A stretch of DNA of 64,000 nucleotides from Streptomyces buecherae. Its GTDB lineage: Bacteria > Actinomycetota > Actinomycetes > Streptomycetales > Streptomycetaceae. Each line of letters begins with the position of its first letter. Positions within the stretch are counted from its first letter, which is position 1. The notes under the pieces were generated by a model, which ran no database searches, was not told the DNA's origin, and saw only the letters and a list, made by a program, of their open reading frames with translations. Where the stretch lies: positions 8,100,501 through 8,164,500 of the forward strand of contig NZ_CP060404.1 in the NCBI RefSeq assembly GCF_014295035.1, read 5' to 3'. Shown here in pieces: positions 39,643 through 51,141 of this stretch. The position numbers were made by a program, and so were the translations under genes.

Positions 39643-42008
39643 GACCAGTTCCTCACCTCGGGCAGATCCTCTCCGTGCTCTCTGATGTACGCGTGGTGTT
39701 CGGTGCGTTTGTCGTTCATGCGCTGGCGCACCCCGATGGCCGTCAGCGCGAGGCCCGGGACACGGTCGATGACGTCCATGACCAGCCGGTAGCGGTCCAT
39801 GTCGTTGCGGACGACCATGTCGAACGGGGTGGTCGTGGTGCCCTCCTCCTTGTAGCCGCGGACGTGGAGGTTGTCGTGACCGGCGCGGCGGTAGGTCATG
39901 CGGTGGATCAGCCACGGATAGCCGTGGTAGGCGAAGATCACCGGCTTGTCGGTGGTGAACACGGCCTCGTAAGCGCTGTCCGGCAGCCCGCTCGGATGGT
40001 CGCGCGGCGGCAGCAGCCGCATCAGGTCCACGACGTTGACCACCCGCACCGCCAGCTTGGGCAGGAACGCCCGCAGCAGCGACGCTGCGGCCATCACCTC
40101 CATGGTCGGCACGTCACCGGCCGCGGCCAGCACGACGTCCGGCTCCCGTCCGGTGTCGGTGCCCGCCCAGTCCCACACGCTGACACCCCGGTGGACGTGG
40201 TGGATGGCGTCCTCGACGGGCAGCCAGTCGAACGAGGGCTGCTTGCCGGCCGCGACGATGTTGATCCGGTCCCGGGTGTCCAGCGTCTGCTGGGCCACCG
40301 CCAGCAGCGAGTTGGTGTCCGGCGGCAGGTAGACCCGGATGGTGTGCGGGTCCTTGTTGACCATGTGGTCGATGAAGCCCGGGTCCTGGTGCGAGAAGCC
40401 GTTGTGGTCCTGCCGCCACACGTGCGAGGTCAGCAGGTAGTTGAGGGAGGCGATCGGCATCCGCCAGGGCAGCTCGCGCGACACCTTCAGCCACTTGGCG
40501 TGCTGGTTGGCCATCGAGGTGACGATGTGGATGAACGCCTCGTACGACGAGAAGAGGCCGTGCCGCCCGGTCAGCAGGTACCCCTCCAGCCAACCCTGGC
40601 AGTTGTGCTCCGAGAGCATCTCCAGGACCCGCCCGTCGCGGGCCAGGTCCTCGTCCACCGGCAGGATCTCCTCCTGCCACCCCTTCCCGCTGGCCTCGTA
40701 CACGTCCTGGAGCCGGTTGGAGGCCGTCTCGTCCGGCCCGAAGACGCGGAAGTCCCGCCGCTCGTCGGTGGCTCGCAGCACGTCCCGCAGCAGCGCGCCG
40801 AGGGCCCGGGTCGGCTCGTGGAGCGTGGCGCCGGGTTTGATGACCTCGACGGCGTAGCGGCGGATGTCGGGCAGCGGCAGCGAGCGCAGCAGCCGGCCGC
40901 CGTTGGCGTGCGGGTTGGAGCCCAGGCGCCGGTCGCCGCTCGGCACGTGGCCCAGCACCTCGGGGCGTGGCCGGCCGTCCTCGTCGAAGAGCTCTTCGGG
41001 GCGGTACGAGCGCAGCCACGCGGCCAACTGCTCCAGGTGCTCCGGGTTCTCGCGCAGCCCGGACAGCGGGACCTGGTGGGAGCGCCAGGTGTTCTCGACC
41101 GGCTGCCCGTCCACCTCCTTGGGGCCCGTCCAACCCTTGGGCGTGCGCAGCACGATCATCGGCCAGCGGGGCCGGGTGGCGGCGGCCGAGCCACGTGACC
41201 TGGCCTCCCGCTGGTGGGCGGCGATGCGGTCCAGGGCGGTGTCCAGCGCGGCGGCGAGCTGTTGGTGCACGTCCCGCGGCTCGTCGCCGCTGACGTAGAG
41301 CGGGTCGTGCCCGTAGCCGCGCAGGAGTTCGTCGAGTTCCCGCTGTGGCATTCGGGCCAGCACCGTCGGGTTGGCGATCTTGTAGCCGTTGAGGTGCAGG
41401 ATGGGCAGCACCGCGCCGTCGTGCATCGGGTCGAGGAACTTGTTGCCGTGCCAGCCGGTGGCCAGCGGGCCGGTCTCGGCCTCGCCGTCGCCGACGATGG
41501 CCGCGACCAGCAGGTCGGGGTTGTCGAACGCGGCGCCGTAGGCGTGGCTGAGCGAGTAGCCGAGTTCGCCACCCTCGTGGATCGAGCCGGGTGTCTCGGG
41601 CGCCACGTGGCTGGGCACGCCGCCGGGGAAGGAGAACTGCCGGAACAGACGCGCCATGCCCGCCCCGTCGCGCGGCACGTCCCGGTAGACCTCCGAGTAG
41701 CTGCCGTCCAGCCAGCAGCAGGCCACCGTGGCCGGGCCGCCGTGCCCGGGGCCCGTGATGTGGATGGCGTTCAGGTCCCGGGCGGAGATGACGCGGTTCA
41801 GATGCGCGTACACGAGGTTGAGCCCCGGGCTCGTACCCCAGTGGCCGAGCAGCCGTGGCTTGATGTGGTCCGGGCTCAGCGGCTCGGTGAGGAGCGGGTT
41901 GGCCAGCAGGTAGATCTGGCCGACGGCCAGGTAGTTGGCGGCCCGCCAGTACCGGTCCACCGTGGCGAGATCGTGATCGGACAACGGTTGGGGAGGGGCT
42001 GTGGCCAT
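39633..42008 (-). CDS. xfp: Xylulose-5-phosphate/fructose-6-phosphate phosphoketolase
   Basis: A 791-residue thiamine-diphosphate enzyme that splits xylulose 5-phosphate or fructose 6-phosphate to acetyl phosphate, an ATP- and acetyl-CoA-saving shunt. Family features: GHWGTSPGLNLVYAHLNR and HITGPGHGGPA near the N-terminus, GDGEAETGPLATGWHGNKF (thiamine diphosphate/Mg site) and SHVWRQDHNGFSHQDPGF in the middle part. Length matches the family. The ATG at 42008 has AAAGG 7 bases upstream; longer upstream open frame is not protein-like. The membrane-protein gene overlaps its end. Acetyl phosphate production could support the acetyl-CoA-hungry PKS, but that is inference. Confidence 0.96.
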   Translation of the reverse strand: MATAPPQPLSDHDLATVDRYWRAANYLAVGQIYLLANPLLTEPLSPDHIKPRLLGHWGTSPGLNLVYAHLNRVISARDLNAIHITGPGHGGPATVACCWLDGSYSEVYRDVPRDGAGMARLFRQFSFPGGVPSHVAPETPGSIHEGGELGYSLSHAYGAAFDNPDLLVAAIVGDGEAETGPLATGWHGNKFLDPMHDGAVLPILHLNGYKIANPTVLARMPQRELDELLRGYGHDPLYVSGDEPRDVHQQLAAALDTALDRIAAHQREARSRGSAAATRPRWPMIVLRTPKGWTGPKEVDGQPVENTWRSHQVPLSGLRENPEHLEQLAAWLRSYRPEELFDEDGRPRPEVLGHVPSGDRRLGSNPHANGGRLLRSLPLPDIRRYAVEVIKPGATLHEPTRALGALLRDVLRATDERRDFRVFGPDETASNRLQDVYEASGKGWQEEILPVDEDLARDGRVLEMLSEHNCQGWLEGYLLTGRHGLFSSYEAFIHIVTSMANQHAKWLKVSRELPWRMPIASLNYLLTSHVWRQDHNGFSHQDPGFIDHMVNKDPHTIRVYLPPDTNSLLAVAQQTLDTRDRINIVAAGKQPSFDWLPVEDAIHHVHRGVSVWDWAGTDTGREPDVVLAAAGDVPTMEVMAAASLLRAFLPKLAVRVVNVVDLMRLLPPRDHPSGLPDSAYEAVFTTDKPVIFAYHGYPWLIHRMTYRRAGHDNLHVRGYKEEGTTTTPFDMVVRNDMDRYRLVMDVIDRVPGLALTAIGVRQRMNDKRTEHHAYIREHGEDLPEVRNWSWT

Positions 42009-42397
42009 GCAGCGGGCCTTTCTGGTCCGGGGACGTCGACGGTCTCCGACTACCCAGCCTGGCTCCGGTATGCCGACCCCGCGAGCCAGGCCCCCGCCGG
42101 CGAAGGCCGCCGGCACCCGATCGGTGGGCTCCTGACCAGCGGCGGAGCGCGGGCCGGCGCCTACGGTCGGTGACGGGCCGCGCACCGTAACCGGTCGTCG
42201 GGCCTGGCGGGTGCCGGCGGTCGCGGGAGGTTTCCCCGGGGCGGGGGAGGCGGGGCTGAGGGACGCGTTTGCGGGTACCCGCAGGGCCTGCATGGTCGAA
42301 CGACGGGGCCACGGCCCGCGCGCCGCGCCGGGTGCTCGCGTGGCGCGGCGCGGGGAGACGGCGTGGCCCCGCGCACCGCGAGCCAAGGAGGCACCGT
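42009..42397. other. 389-base divergent region between xfp and aldehyde dehydrogenase
   Basis: Both neighbouring genes are transcribed away from here, so two promoters must be present. I see no strong palindrome or clear hexamer pair and no protein-like frame. AGGAGG at 42387-42392 is the ribosome site of the aldehyde dehydrogenase gene. Confidence 0.5.
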
Positions 42398-43798
42398 ATG
42401 CCCATCGCCACCGTGAACCCGGCGACCGGCGAGACCCTGATGACCTTCGACGCACTGAGCGAGGAAGCGGTGCGGGAGCGGCTCGATCGGGCCGAGGCGG
42501 CCTTCGCCGACTACCGCACGACGAGCTTCGCCCACCGCGCCGAACTCCTGAACCGGGCCGCCGACCTGTTGGAAGCCGACCAGGAGACGATCGCGCGCAC
42601 CGTCACCACCGAGATGGGCAAGCCGCTGGGCGCCGCCCGGGCCGAGGCCGCCAAGTGCGTGAAGGCGATGCGCTGGTACGCCCGGCACGCCGAGCACCTG
42701 CTCGCCGACGAGCAACCCGCGCCCGACGACGTCGCGGACTCCGGCGCGGTCCGCGCCTTCGTGCGCTACCGGCCGATCGGCCCGGTGCTCGCCGTCATGC
42801 CGTGGAACTTCCCGATCTGGCAGGTCGTGCGGTTCGCCGCGCCCGCCCTGATGGCCGGCAACGTGGGCCTGCTCAAGCACGCGTCGAACGTCCCGCAGAC
42901 CGCGCTGTACCTGGAGGAGCTGTTCCGCAGGGCGGGGTTCCCCGCGGGTGTCTTCCAGACACTCCTGGTGGGCTCGGGCGCCATCGAGGGCATCCTGCGC
43001 GACCCGCGGGTGGCGGCGGCGACCCTGACCGGCAGCGAGCCCGCCGGGCAGTCGGTGGCCGCCATCGCCGGCGACGAGATCAAGAAGACCGTCCTGGAGC
43101 TGGGCGGCAGCGACCCGTACCTGGTGCTGCCGTCGGCCGACGTGGAGCGCGCGGCGCGCACGGCCGTCACCGCGCGGACCCAGAACGCGGGCCAGTCGTG
43201 CATCGCCGCCAAGCGCTTCATCGTGCACGAGCGGGTCTACGACGCGTTCACCGAGGCCTTCGTGGCGGGCATGCGGGCGCTGCGCGTCGGGGACCCGACG
43301 GACGAGGCCACCGACGTCGGCCCGCTGTCCAGCGAGGCGGGCCGCGCCGACCTGGAGGAACTGGTCGACGACGCGCTGCGGCACGGGGCGAACGCCCTGT
43401 GCGGCGCCCGCCGCCCGCCGGACCAGCCGGCCGGCTGGTTCTACGAGCCGACCGTGCTCACGCACCTCACCACCGACATGCGCATCCACCGGGAGGAGGC
43501 GTTCGGGCCGGTCGCGTCGCTGTACCGGGTGGCCGACCTGGACGAGGCGATCGCCCTCGCCAACGACACCTCCTTCGGGCTCAGCTCCAACGCGTGGACG
43601 CGCGACGAGGCCGAGCAGAAGCGGCTCATCCGCGACCTGGCCGCCGGCGGCGTCTTCTTCAACGGCATGACCGCCTCCCACCCGGCGCTCCCCTTCGGCG
43701 GCGTCAAGCGCTCCGGCTACGGCCGCGAGCTGGCCGGCCACGGCATCCGCGAGTTCTGCAACGTCACGACCGTCTGGTACGGCCCGCCGAACGGGTGA
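42398..43798 (+). CDS. NAD(P)-dependent succinate-semialdehyde-type aldehyde dehydrogenase
   Basis: A 466-residue aldehyde dehydrogenase. The oxyanion Asn region PVLAVMPWNFPIWQVVRFAAP, the catalytic Glu region VLELGGSDPYLV and the nucleophile Cys in NAGQSCIAAKRF are all present. The N-terminus IATVNPATGETL and ETVTTEMGKPL-like segment (TVTTEMGKPLGAARAE) resemble NADP-dependent succinate-semialdehyde dehydrogenases (GabD2-like). ATG 42398 has AGGAGG 5 bases upstream. It would oxidise succinate semialdehyde or related aldehydes to acids in the cytosol. No GABA transaminase is adjacent, so the exact substrate is unproven. A 12-bp hairpin follows at 43802. Confidence 0.9.
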   Translation: MPIATVNPATGETLMTFDALSEEAVRERLDRAEAAFADYRTTSFAHRAELLNRAADLLEADQETIARTVTTEMGKPLGAARAEAAKCVKAMRWYARHAEHLLADEQPAPDDVADSGAVRAFVRYRPIGPVLAVMPWNFPIWQVVRFAAPALMAGNVGLLKHASNVPQTALYLEELFRRAGFPAGVFQTLLVGSGAIEGILRDPRVAAATLTGSEPAGQSVAAIAGDEIKKTVLELGGSDPYLVLPSADVERAARTAVTARTQNAGQSCIAAKRFIVHERVYDAFTEAFVAGMRALRVGDPTDEATDVGPLSSEAGRADLEELVDDALRHGANALCGARRPPDQPAGWFYEPTVLTHLTTDMRIHREEAFGPVASLYRVADLDEAIALANDTSFGLSSNAWTRDEAEQKRLIRDLAAGGVFFNGMTASHPALPFGGVKRSGYGRELAGHGIREFCNVTTVWYGPPNG

Positions 43799-43801
43799 GC
43801 C

Positions 43802-43828
43802 GCCCGGGCGCGCGCGGCGCGCCCGGGC
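43802..43828. terminator. Convergent-gene hairpin after aldehyde dehydrogenase
   Basis: Bases 43802-43813 pair perfectly with 43817-43828 around a 3-base loop. It sits between the convergent aldehyde dehydrogenase and decarboxylase genes, 9 bases from the stop codon of the latter, so it can stop both transcripts. Confidence 0.75.
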
Positions 43829-43836
43829 CGCCCGGT

Positions 43837-45315
43837 TCAGTCCGCCTGGGCCGGGCGCACCAGCACCCGCACCGTGCGCAGCCGCTCGTCCGCGGCGTCC
43901 GGGACACGCATCCCCGCGTCCACGCCGGTGTGCAGGTAGCGCAGCACCGGCTCGGTGAGCCGCTCGCCCGGCAGCGCGGCCGGGATGCCCGGCGGGTAGG
44001 GCGTGAGCATCTCCGCCGCGATCCGCCCGGCCGCCGCGGACGGCGGCACGTCCTCGGTGGCGCCGAAGTACGCGTCGCGCGGCAGGCACACCTGCTCAAG
44101 CCGCAACTCCCCAGGCGTGGGCACGGCCACCGGTGGCGCGTCCCGCAGCTCTGACGCGTGCGCCACCAGGTCGCGCAGCGCCGCCACCAGCGGCCGGGTC
44201 GTCGCGGCCGAGTCGGCGTGGGTGAGCTGCGTGCTGATCCGCCGGTGGTCCACGAGGTGCACGTCGATCCGGTGGTGCTCCCGCAACCACCGCGCCGCCC
44301 GGTAGCCGGTGGTGCCCGTCTCCGCGAGGTCGATCACCACCGGCAGCGGGTCGAGGTCCGCGGCACGCCCGGGTCCGACGAAGTCGGCGCGGTCACACAC
44401 GTGCAGCCCCGGCAGCGTCTCGATCTCGGCCCGCACCTCCTGGGCCAGGTCGAGCGCGTCGCCGATGAGCTGCTTGCCGTGTTCGACCATCTGCCGGCGC
44501 CAGCCGTCCAGGCCCGCGTAGATCAGCACGGACGGGCTGGTGGTGCCCAACAGGTCGGCCCGGGAGGCGAGCACCGCGGGGTCGATCAGGTCTCCGCCGA
44601 GGTGGAAGACCGAGCCCTGTTCCAGGCCACTGCCCATCTTGTGGATGCTGGTCACGCACACGTCCGCGCCGGCGTCCATCGCCCAGGTCGGCAGGTCGGG
44701 GTGGAAGGGCAGGTGAGCGCCCCACGCCTCGTCCACGATCAGCGGCCGGCCGCGCCGGTGGCACACCTCGGCGATGCCGACCAGGTCCGCGCACGCGCCG
44801 TACGGGGTGGGGCTGGTGACCAGCGCGCCGCGCGCCTCGGGGTGGGCGGCGAACGCGGCCTCGAACGCCTCCGGGGACGGCGGGTGCGCCAGCCGGCGTT
44901 CCTCGTCCCACTGCGGCTCCACCCACACCGGGCTCACCCCGGAGAGGATCAACCCCGCGACGACGGACTTGTGCGCGTCCCGGCCGACCAGCAGCTTCTG
45001 CTGGGGGCCGGCCACCGACAGCATGGCCGCCTTGACGGACAGCGAGCTGCCGCAGGTGGAGAAGAACGTGAGCCGCGCGTGCACCGCCTCGGCCATCAAC
45101 TCCTCGGCCTGCACCAGCACCTGACGCGACTCCTGATGGTCGTCGAGACCGCCGATGGCCAGCACGTCCGCGGCGAAGGCCGCGTCCCCCAGCACGGCCC
45201 GCACCCGTGGATCGGCGCCCCGCGCCTGTTTGTGGCCAGGGGGCGTGTACGAGAGTTCCCCGTCGGACTGGTAGCGGCTGAGAGCTTGCAGGATCGGCGC
45301 TTGGCTTTGGTCCAT
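43837..45315 (-). CDS. Orn/Lys/Arg decarboxylase-family PLP enzyme
   Basis: A 492-residue fold-type I pyridoxal-phosphate enzyme of the group II basic amino acid decarboxylase family. Signatures: ELSYTPPGHKQARG at the start, FFSTCGSSLSVKAAML, RDAHKSVVAGL, VDEAWGAHLPFHP (the PLP-binding Asp) and the PLP lysine in SIHKMGSGLEQGSV. The C-terminal domain ends with AAEMLTPYPPGIPAALPGE. The usual N-terminal wing domain of E. coli CadA/SpeC is absent, as in the shorter Gram-positive enzymes. It probably makes cadaverine, putrescine or agmatine; the sequence does not tell which. ATG 45315 is preferred because homology begins at MDQSQAPIL. Confidence 0.9.
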   Translation of the reverse strand: MDQSQAPILQALSRYQSDGELSYTPPGHKQARGADPRVRAVLGDAAFAADVLAIGGLDDHQESRQVLVQAEELMAEAVHARLTFFSTCGSSLSVKAAMLSVAGPQQKLLVGRDAHKSVVAGLILSGVSPVWVEPQWDEERRLAHPPSPEAFEAAFAAHPEARGALVTSPTPYGACADLVGIAEVCHRRGRPLIVDEAWGAHLPFHPDLPTWAMDAGADVCVTSIHKMGSGLEQGSVFHLGGDLIDPAVLASRADLLGTTSPSVLIYAGLDGWRRQMVEHGKQLIGDALDLAQEVRAEIETLPGLHVCDRADFVGPGRAADLDPLPVVIDLAETGTTGYRAARWLREHHRIDVHLVDHRRISTQLTHADSAATTRPLVAALRDLVAHASELRDAPPVAVPTPGELRLEQVCLPRDAYFGATEDVPPSAAAGRIAAEMLTPYPPGIPAALPGERLTEPVLRYLHTGVDAGMRVPDAADERLRTVRVLVRPAQAD

Positions 45316-45500
45316 GCGCCACGGGTTCCCCGCGGGTCCGCGACCTATCACCGCGGTAGGCCGGTCGTGGCGTCCGCCGCGGCGCCTGGCCCGTACGTGA
45401 TCTCCGTAGGTGATCTCCGCGCCCCAGGGGACGCCGGAGGCGAGCGGGTCTCTCTCCTCCGCTACGGTGCGCTCTCCGAGCCCGTGCTGACCACCGAGTC

Positions 45501-45773
45501 GGACCGGGTGGCGGTGGCTTCACCGAGGAGCCCCGCGTCGACTACCGGGTCTCCACGGGTGTCTACGGTGTCTCCCGCGACACCCTCAACCCCTACCCAC
45601 CGGGCCCGCCGCTCGGCTTCGACCAACTCGTCCTCGACCCGCTCGCGGCCGACGCCCCACCACACGCCTACGATTTCGACGGCTACTGGCTCGACACCGG
45701 CCGACCCGACGCCACCGACCGCGCCAATGCCGAGTTCACCCAACGCCGCGGCGTCCTCATCAAGGGAGCGTGA
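45501..45773 (+). pseudogene. C-terminal remnant of a sugar-nucleotidyltransferase gene
   Basis: Frame 3 encodes GGFTEEPRVDYRVSTGVYGV and ends FDGYWLDTGRP...RANAEFTQRRGVLIKGA before the TGA at 45771-45773. This is the characteristic C-terminal third of NDP-sugar synthases (glucose-1-phosphate nucleotidyltransferase type). There is no start codon in this frame, and the N-terminal catalytic part (GxGTRLxPLT) is missing from the upstream 180 bases. The stop overlaps the GTG of the epimerase gene (GTGA), showing that this was once an intact operon partner. Confidence 0.75.
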
Positions 45774-46687
45774 CCGACCCGATGCGCATCCTCGTCCTGG
45801 GAGCCGGCGGTTTCCTCGGCGAACACACCGTCCGGCACCTGCGCGCCCTGCCCGGCGCGCGGGTGCTCACCGGCGGTCGCTCGCCCGCAGCCGACGCCCA
45901 CATCGACCTCGCCACCATCGGCGTGGACCAACTCACCGACACCCTGGCCGCGCTGCGCGTGGACGCCGTGGTCAACTGCGCGGGCGCGGTTGGCGGCGGC
46001 TCGCTCGCCCTGGCCGGCACCAACGCCCGTGGTCCGGCCGCCCTGTGCGCGGCGCTCGCCGACGCCGCCCCCGGCGCCCGCCTCGTCCACCTCGGCTCCG
46101 CCGCCGAGTACGGCGCCTCCAGCGGCGACCTCGCCCTCACCGAGTCCAGCCCCACCTACCCGTTCGGCGTCTACGGGGCCACCAAGCTCGCCGGCACGCT
46201 CGCCGTCACCTCGTCCGGGCTCGACGCGGTGGTGCTGCGGGTCTTCAACCCGATCGGCCCCGGCTCGCCCACCAGCAGCCTGCCCGGGCGGCTCGCCGCC
46301 CTGCTGCGCGACGCCGACCGCGAGGGCACCATCCGGGTGGGCGCCCTCTCCGCGTACCGCGACTTCATCGACGTCCGCGACGTGGCCCGGGCCATCGGCC
46401 GTGCCACCACCGCCCCCGCGCCACTGCCGCCCGTCCTCAACCTCGGCAGCGGCACCGCCCACCCCGTGCGGGCCGTCGCCACCGGGCTCGCGCGGCTGGC
46501 CGACTTCCACGGGCACATCGACGAGAGCGGCGCCGACTCGGGTCGTTCGCCGGCCGCCTCCCGCGCCTGGGCCGACATCACCACGACCACCGCGGCGCTG
46601 GACTGGGAGCCCCGCCACACCTTCGACCAGTCGCTCGCCGACCTGTGGGCCGCCGCCACCGGCCAGCCCCTCGACGCACCGCGATGA
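45770..46687 (+). CDS. NAD-dependent sugar epimerase/dehydratase
   Basis: A 305-residue extended short-chain dehydrogenase acting on nucleotide sugars. The nucleotide site reads ILVLGAGGFLGEH; the catalytic Ser/Tyr/Lys are in LGSAAEYGAS and VYGATKLAG (YxxxK). RDFIDVRDVARAI is the usual substrate-domain motif. GTG 45770 overlaps the stop of the nucleotidyltransferase remnant upstream, and its own stop overlaps the ATG of the broken gene downstream (46684), so it is the intact survivor of a three-gene operon. It may supply a hexosamine precursor for an extracellular polysaccharide; without its partners it may no longer be useful. Confidence 0.85.
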   Translation: MTDPMRILVLGAGGFLGEHTVRHLRALPGARVLTGGRSPAADAHIDLATIGVDQLTDTLAALRVDAVVNCAGAVGGGSLALAGTNARGPAALCAALADAAPGARLVHLGSAAEYGASSGDLALTESSPTYPFGVYGATKLAGTLAVTSSGLDAVVLRVFNPIGPGSPTSSLPGRLAALLRDADREGTIRVGALSAYRDFIDVRDVARAIGRATTAPAPLPPVLNLGSGTAHPVRAVATGLARLADFHGHIDESGADSGRSPAASRAWADITTTTAALDWEPRHTFDQSLADLWAAATGQPLDAPR

Positions 46688-47075
46688 ACCCCGCGCTCCC
46701 ACCCCCGGGGCCCCTGCTCGTGCCGCAGTACGTCCACCCCACGGAGAACCCGGCGGCCTGGCGGGCGCTCCACGGGCGCGCGCGGCGGCTCCACGCCGTG
46801 GTGCTCAACGCGGCCGACGGCCCGGGCCGCCGCCGCGACCCCGCGTCCCACGCCGGGGCGCGGGACCCGCGCGCAGCGGCGTACGCCTGCTCGGCTACGT
46901 GGACACCGCGTACGGGCGCCGGTCGCCGCGAGCCCTACTCACCGACGTCCTGGTCACCTTCGCGGGCGACTGGGCCAGCTACCAGCGGGCCCGGGTCCCC
47001 GTGGACGATCGGGCACGCGTCGCGGCGGATGTGCCACCTGGTGTACGTGGTGCCCGATAACGAGCAAAAAAAGGT
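46684..47075 (+). pseudogene. Broken spherulation-specific family 4-like gene
   Basis: It begins at an ATG overlapping the epimerase stop and encodes LVPQYVHPTENPAAWRALHG and LHAVVLNAADGPG in frame 1, the start of spherulin-4-type proteins. Then the matching sequence (LLGYVDTAYGRRSPRALLTD, LVTFAGDWASYQRARVP) is found in frame 3, and HLVYVVPDNEQ is again in frame 1. The central half of the domain is also missing. At least two frameshifts plus a deletion mark it as non-functional. Known relatives accompany GH114 galactosaminidases and polysaccharide synthesis. Confidence 0.75.
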
Positions 47076-47141
47076 GGCCCGTACATCGTATGATCGCGGG
47101 GCGGCGCCGCACTGTGCGGTGCCGGGGGAGGGGAGCAACCC

Positions 47142-48056
47142 GTGGCGGTGTCCCCCGTCTGGTGGAGACAACGGCAGGGGAGACGACGGGTGACGGCGCG
47201 GACCTCGCTCGCGGCATGGACCGGCGCGGCACTGCTGGTGCTGGTCGGATGCTCGAACGATGACACGGACGGTGACACGAACGACGACCAGGCGGCCAGG
47301 CCGTCGCCGACCAGTTCCGGCGAGCAGGCCCCGCGCGAGCCGGGGGAGCGGGCCGCCGTGAAGTGGCAACCGCGTCCCGGCACCGGCTGGCAGTGGCAGC
47401 TCAACGGCCGCGTGGACACCAGCTTCGACGTGCCCGTCTACGACATCGACGGCTTCGACAACTCCGCGAAGACCGTGGCCGGCCTGCACGCCGACGGCCG
47501 CAAGGTGATCTGCTACATCAACGCCGGTGCCTGGGAGGACTGGCGCCCGGACGCCGACGCCTTCCCCGAGGCCGTACGCGGCAAGGGCAACGGCTGGGAG
47601 GGCGAGCGCTGGCTGGACATCCGCCAGCGCGACACGCTGCTGCCGCTGATGGCCAAGCGGATGGACATGTGCGTGGAGAAGGGCTTCGACGCCGTCGAGC
47701 CGGACCTGATGGACGGCTACCGCAACCGCACCGGCTTCCCCCTCACCGCCGCCGACCAACTCGCCTACAACCGCGGGTTGTCCAAGCTCGCCCACGAGCG
47801 CGGCCTCGCCGTGGGCCTGAAGAACGACCTCGACCAGATCCCCGAGCTGGTGGACGACTTCGAGTTCGCGGTCAACGAGGAGTGCGCCGAGTTCGGCGAG
47901 TGCGCCAAGCTCACGCCGTTCATCAAGGCGAACAAGGCCGTCTTCCACGTCGAGTACACGCTGCCGACCGACAAGTTCTGCCGTACCGCCAAGGACCTCG
48001 GCCTCAGCTCGATGCGCAAGCGCCTGGACCTCGACCCCTGGCGCGACGCCTGCTGA
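47142..48056 (+). CDS. Lipoprotein endo-alpha-1,4-polygalactosaminidase (GH114 family)
   Basis: A 304-residue surface lipoprotein. The signal is ARTSLAAWTGAALLVLVGCS with lipobox cysteine near residue 37, followed by a Ser/Thr/Pro/Asp linker. The catalytic barrel has GH114 features: WQWQLNGRVDTSFDVPVYDI, KVICYINAGAWEDWRPD, and DAVEPDLMDGYRN with the likely acidic catalytic residues. Such enzymes cut alpha-1,4-linked galactosamine polymers, as PelA does in Pel polysaccharide systems. GTG 47142 has a GGGGAGGGGAG site upstream. It follows the degraded nucleotidyltransferase-epimerase-spherulin operon and appears to be the intact end of the same locus. Confidence 0.85.
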   Translation: MAVSPVWWRQRQGRRRVTARTSLAAWTGAALLVLVGCSNDDTDGDTNDDQAARPSPTSSGEQAPREPGERAAVKWQPRPGTGWQWQLNGRVDTSFDVPVYDIDGFDNSAKTVAGLHADGRKVICYINAGAWEDWRPDADAFPEAVRGKGNGWEGERWLDIRQRDTLLPLMAKRMDMCVEKGFDAVEPDLMDGYRNRTGFPLTAADQLAYNRGLSKLAHERGLAVGLKNDLDQIPELVDDFEFAVNEECAEFGECAKLTPFIKANKAVFHVEYTLPTDKFCRTAKDLGLSSMRKRLDLDPWRDAC

Positions 48057-48198
48057 CCCCCGCGCCCCGGAACCCCGACCTGCGCCCCGGCCACGGCCGC
48101 ACGGCCTGGCCTGATCGCGCCGCCAGCCCGGGACCCCTCCAGGCCGCGCCGGCCTAGCATCGCCAGGGTGCGGGCAACCACGGGCTGAGGCGGGGTAC

Positions 48199-48744
48199 AT
48201 GGGTTGGTTGACACGCCGGCGGCGCTCGGGCAACGGGCCACGGCTGAGCCACGTGACGCGGGCCGCGGTGCGGGCGGCCAGGGCCCGGGCCGCCGCGGCC
48301 GGCCTGGAGCCGGACGACGACCGCTCCCGGCGGGGCACGGAGCGGCACATCGTCTTCCGTGGCGGCGACGCGGAGCTGGCCAAGCGGTACCTGCTGGACC
48401 TCCCGCCGGTCGAGGAGCGGCTGCTGCGCTACGTCGTGCGGACCCCGGACGGCACCTGGGGCAGGGACTCCGGGGGCCTGTACCTGGAGGCCCTGCGGCC
48501 GTGGCAGCGGGACGCGTCGGCCGCCGACTGCACGGGCACGGTCGTCGCCGTCGCGGGGCTCCGGGGCCTCGTCCTGGCGGCCCGTGGCCAGAGCGACAAC
48601 TTCATCGCGGAGGTCGCCTGCGGCCGGTGCGAGCACGAGTGGTACGACGGCCTCCGCTACCAGGCCGTCACCGCCGTACGCTGCCCGCACTGCGGGGCGC
48701 TCAACGGCGTGGACAGCGGCTGCGTCAACGTCAACCCGTTCTAG
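48199..48744 (+). CDS. Uncharacterised protein with C-terminal zinc ribbon
   Basis: A 181-residue protein. Residues 1-50 are strongly basic (LTRRRRSGNGPR, AARARAAAA). The middle has RGGDAELAKRYLLDLPPVEERLLRYVVRT. Near the C-terminus CGRCEHEW and CPHCGALN form a CxxC-CxxC zinc ribbon. I do not recognise a named family. A nucleic-acid-binding role would fit the basic N-terminus and ribbon but is inference. It is monocistronic, convergent with the molybdate operon 92 bases away. Confidence 0.65.
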   Translation: MGWLTRRRRSGNGPRLSHVTRAAVRAARARAAAAGLEPDDDRSRRGTERHIVFRGGDAELAKRYLLDLPPVEERLLRYVVRTPDGTWGRDSGGLYLEALRPWQRDASAADCTGTVVAVAGLRGLVLAARGQSDNFIAEVACGRCEHEWYDGLRYQAVTAVRCPHCGALNGVDSGCVNVNPF

Positions 48745-48836
48745 CCAACCCTCGTCCGGCCGCCCGCCGACGGCCCCGGGGCCCGTGCGCACGCCCAACG
48801 GGCGGGCCGCGGCCCGGCGACCCGCCACCCCGGTCC

Positions 48837-51110
<2,274 letters not shown>

Positions 51111-51141
51111 CCGTGCCGGTTCCTTACGGGTTCAGGAGGGC

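Noticed and set aside
44158..47193. A 1011-codon plus-strand open frame across the decarboxylase and the decayed locus
   Set aside because: It crosses the antisense of a well-supported PLP enzyme and the pseudogene region in the wrong frame; only its short parts matching spherulin-4 are meaningful.
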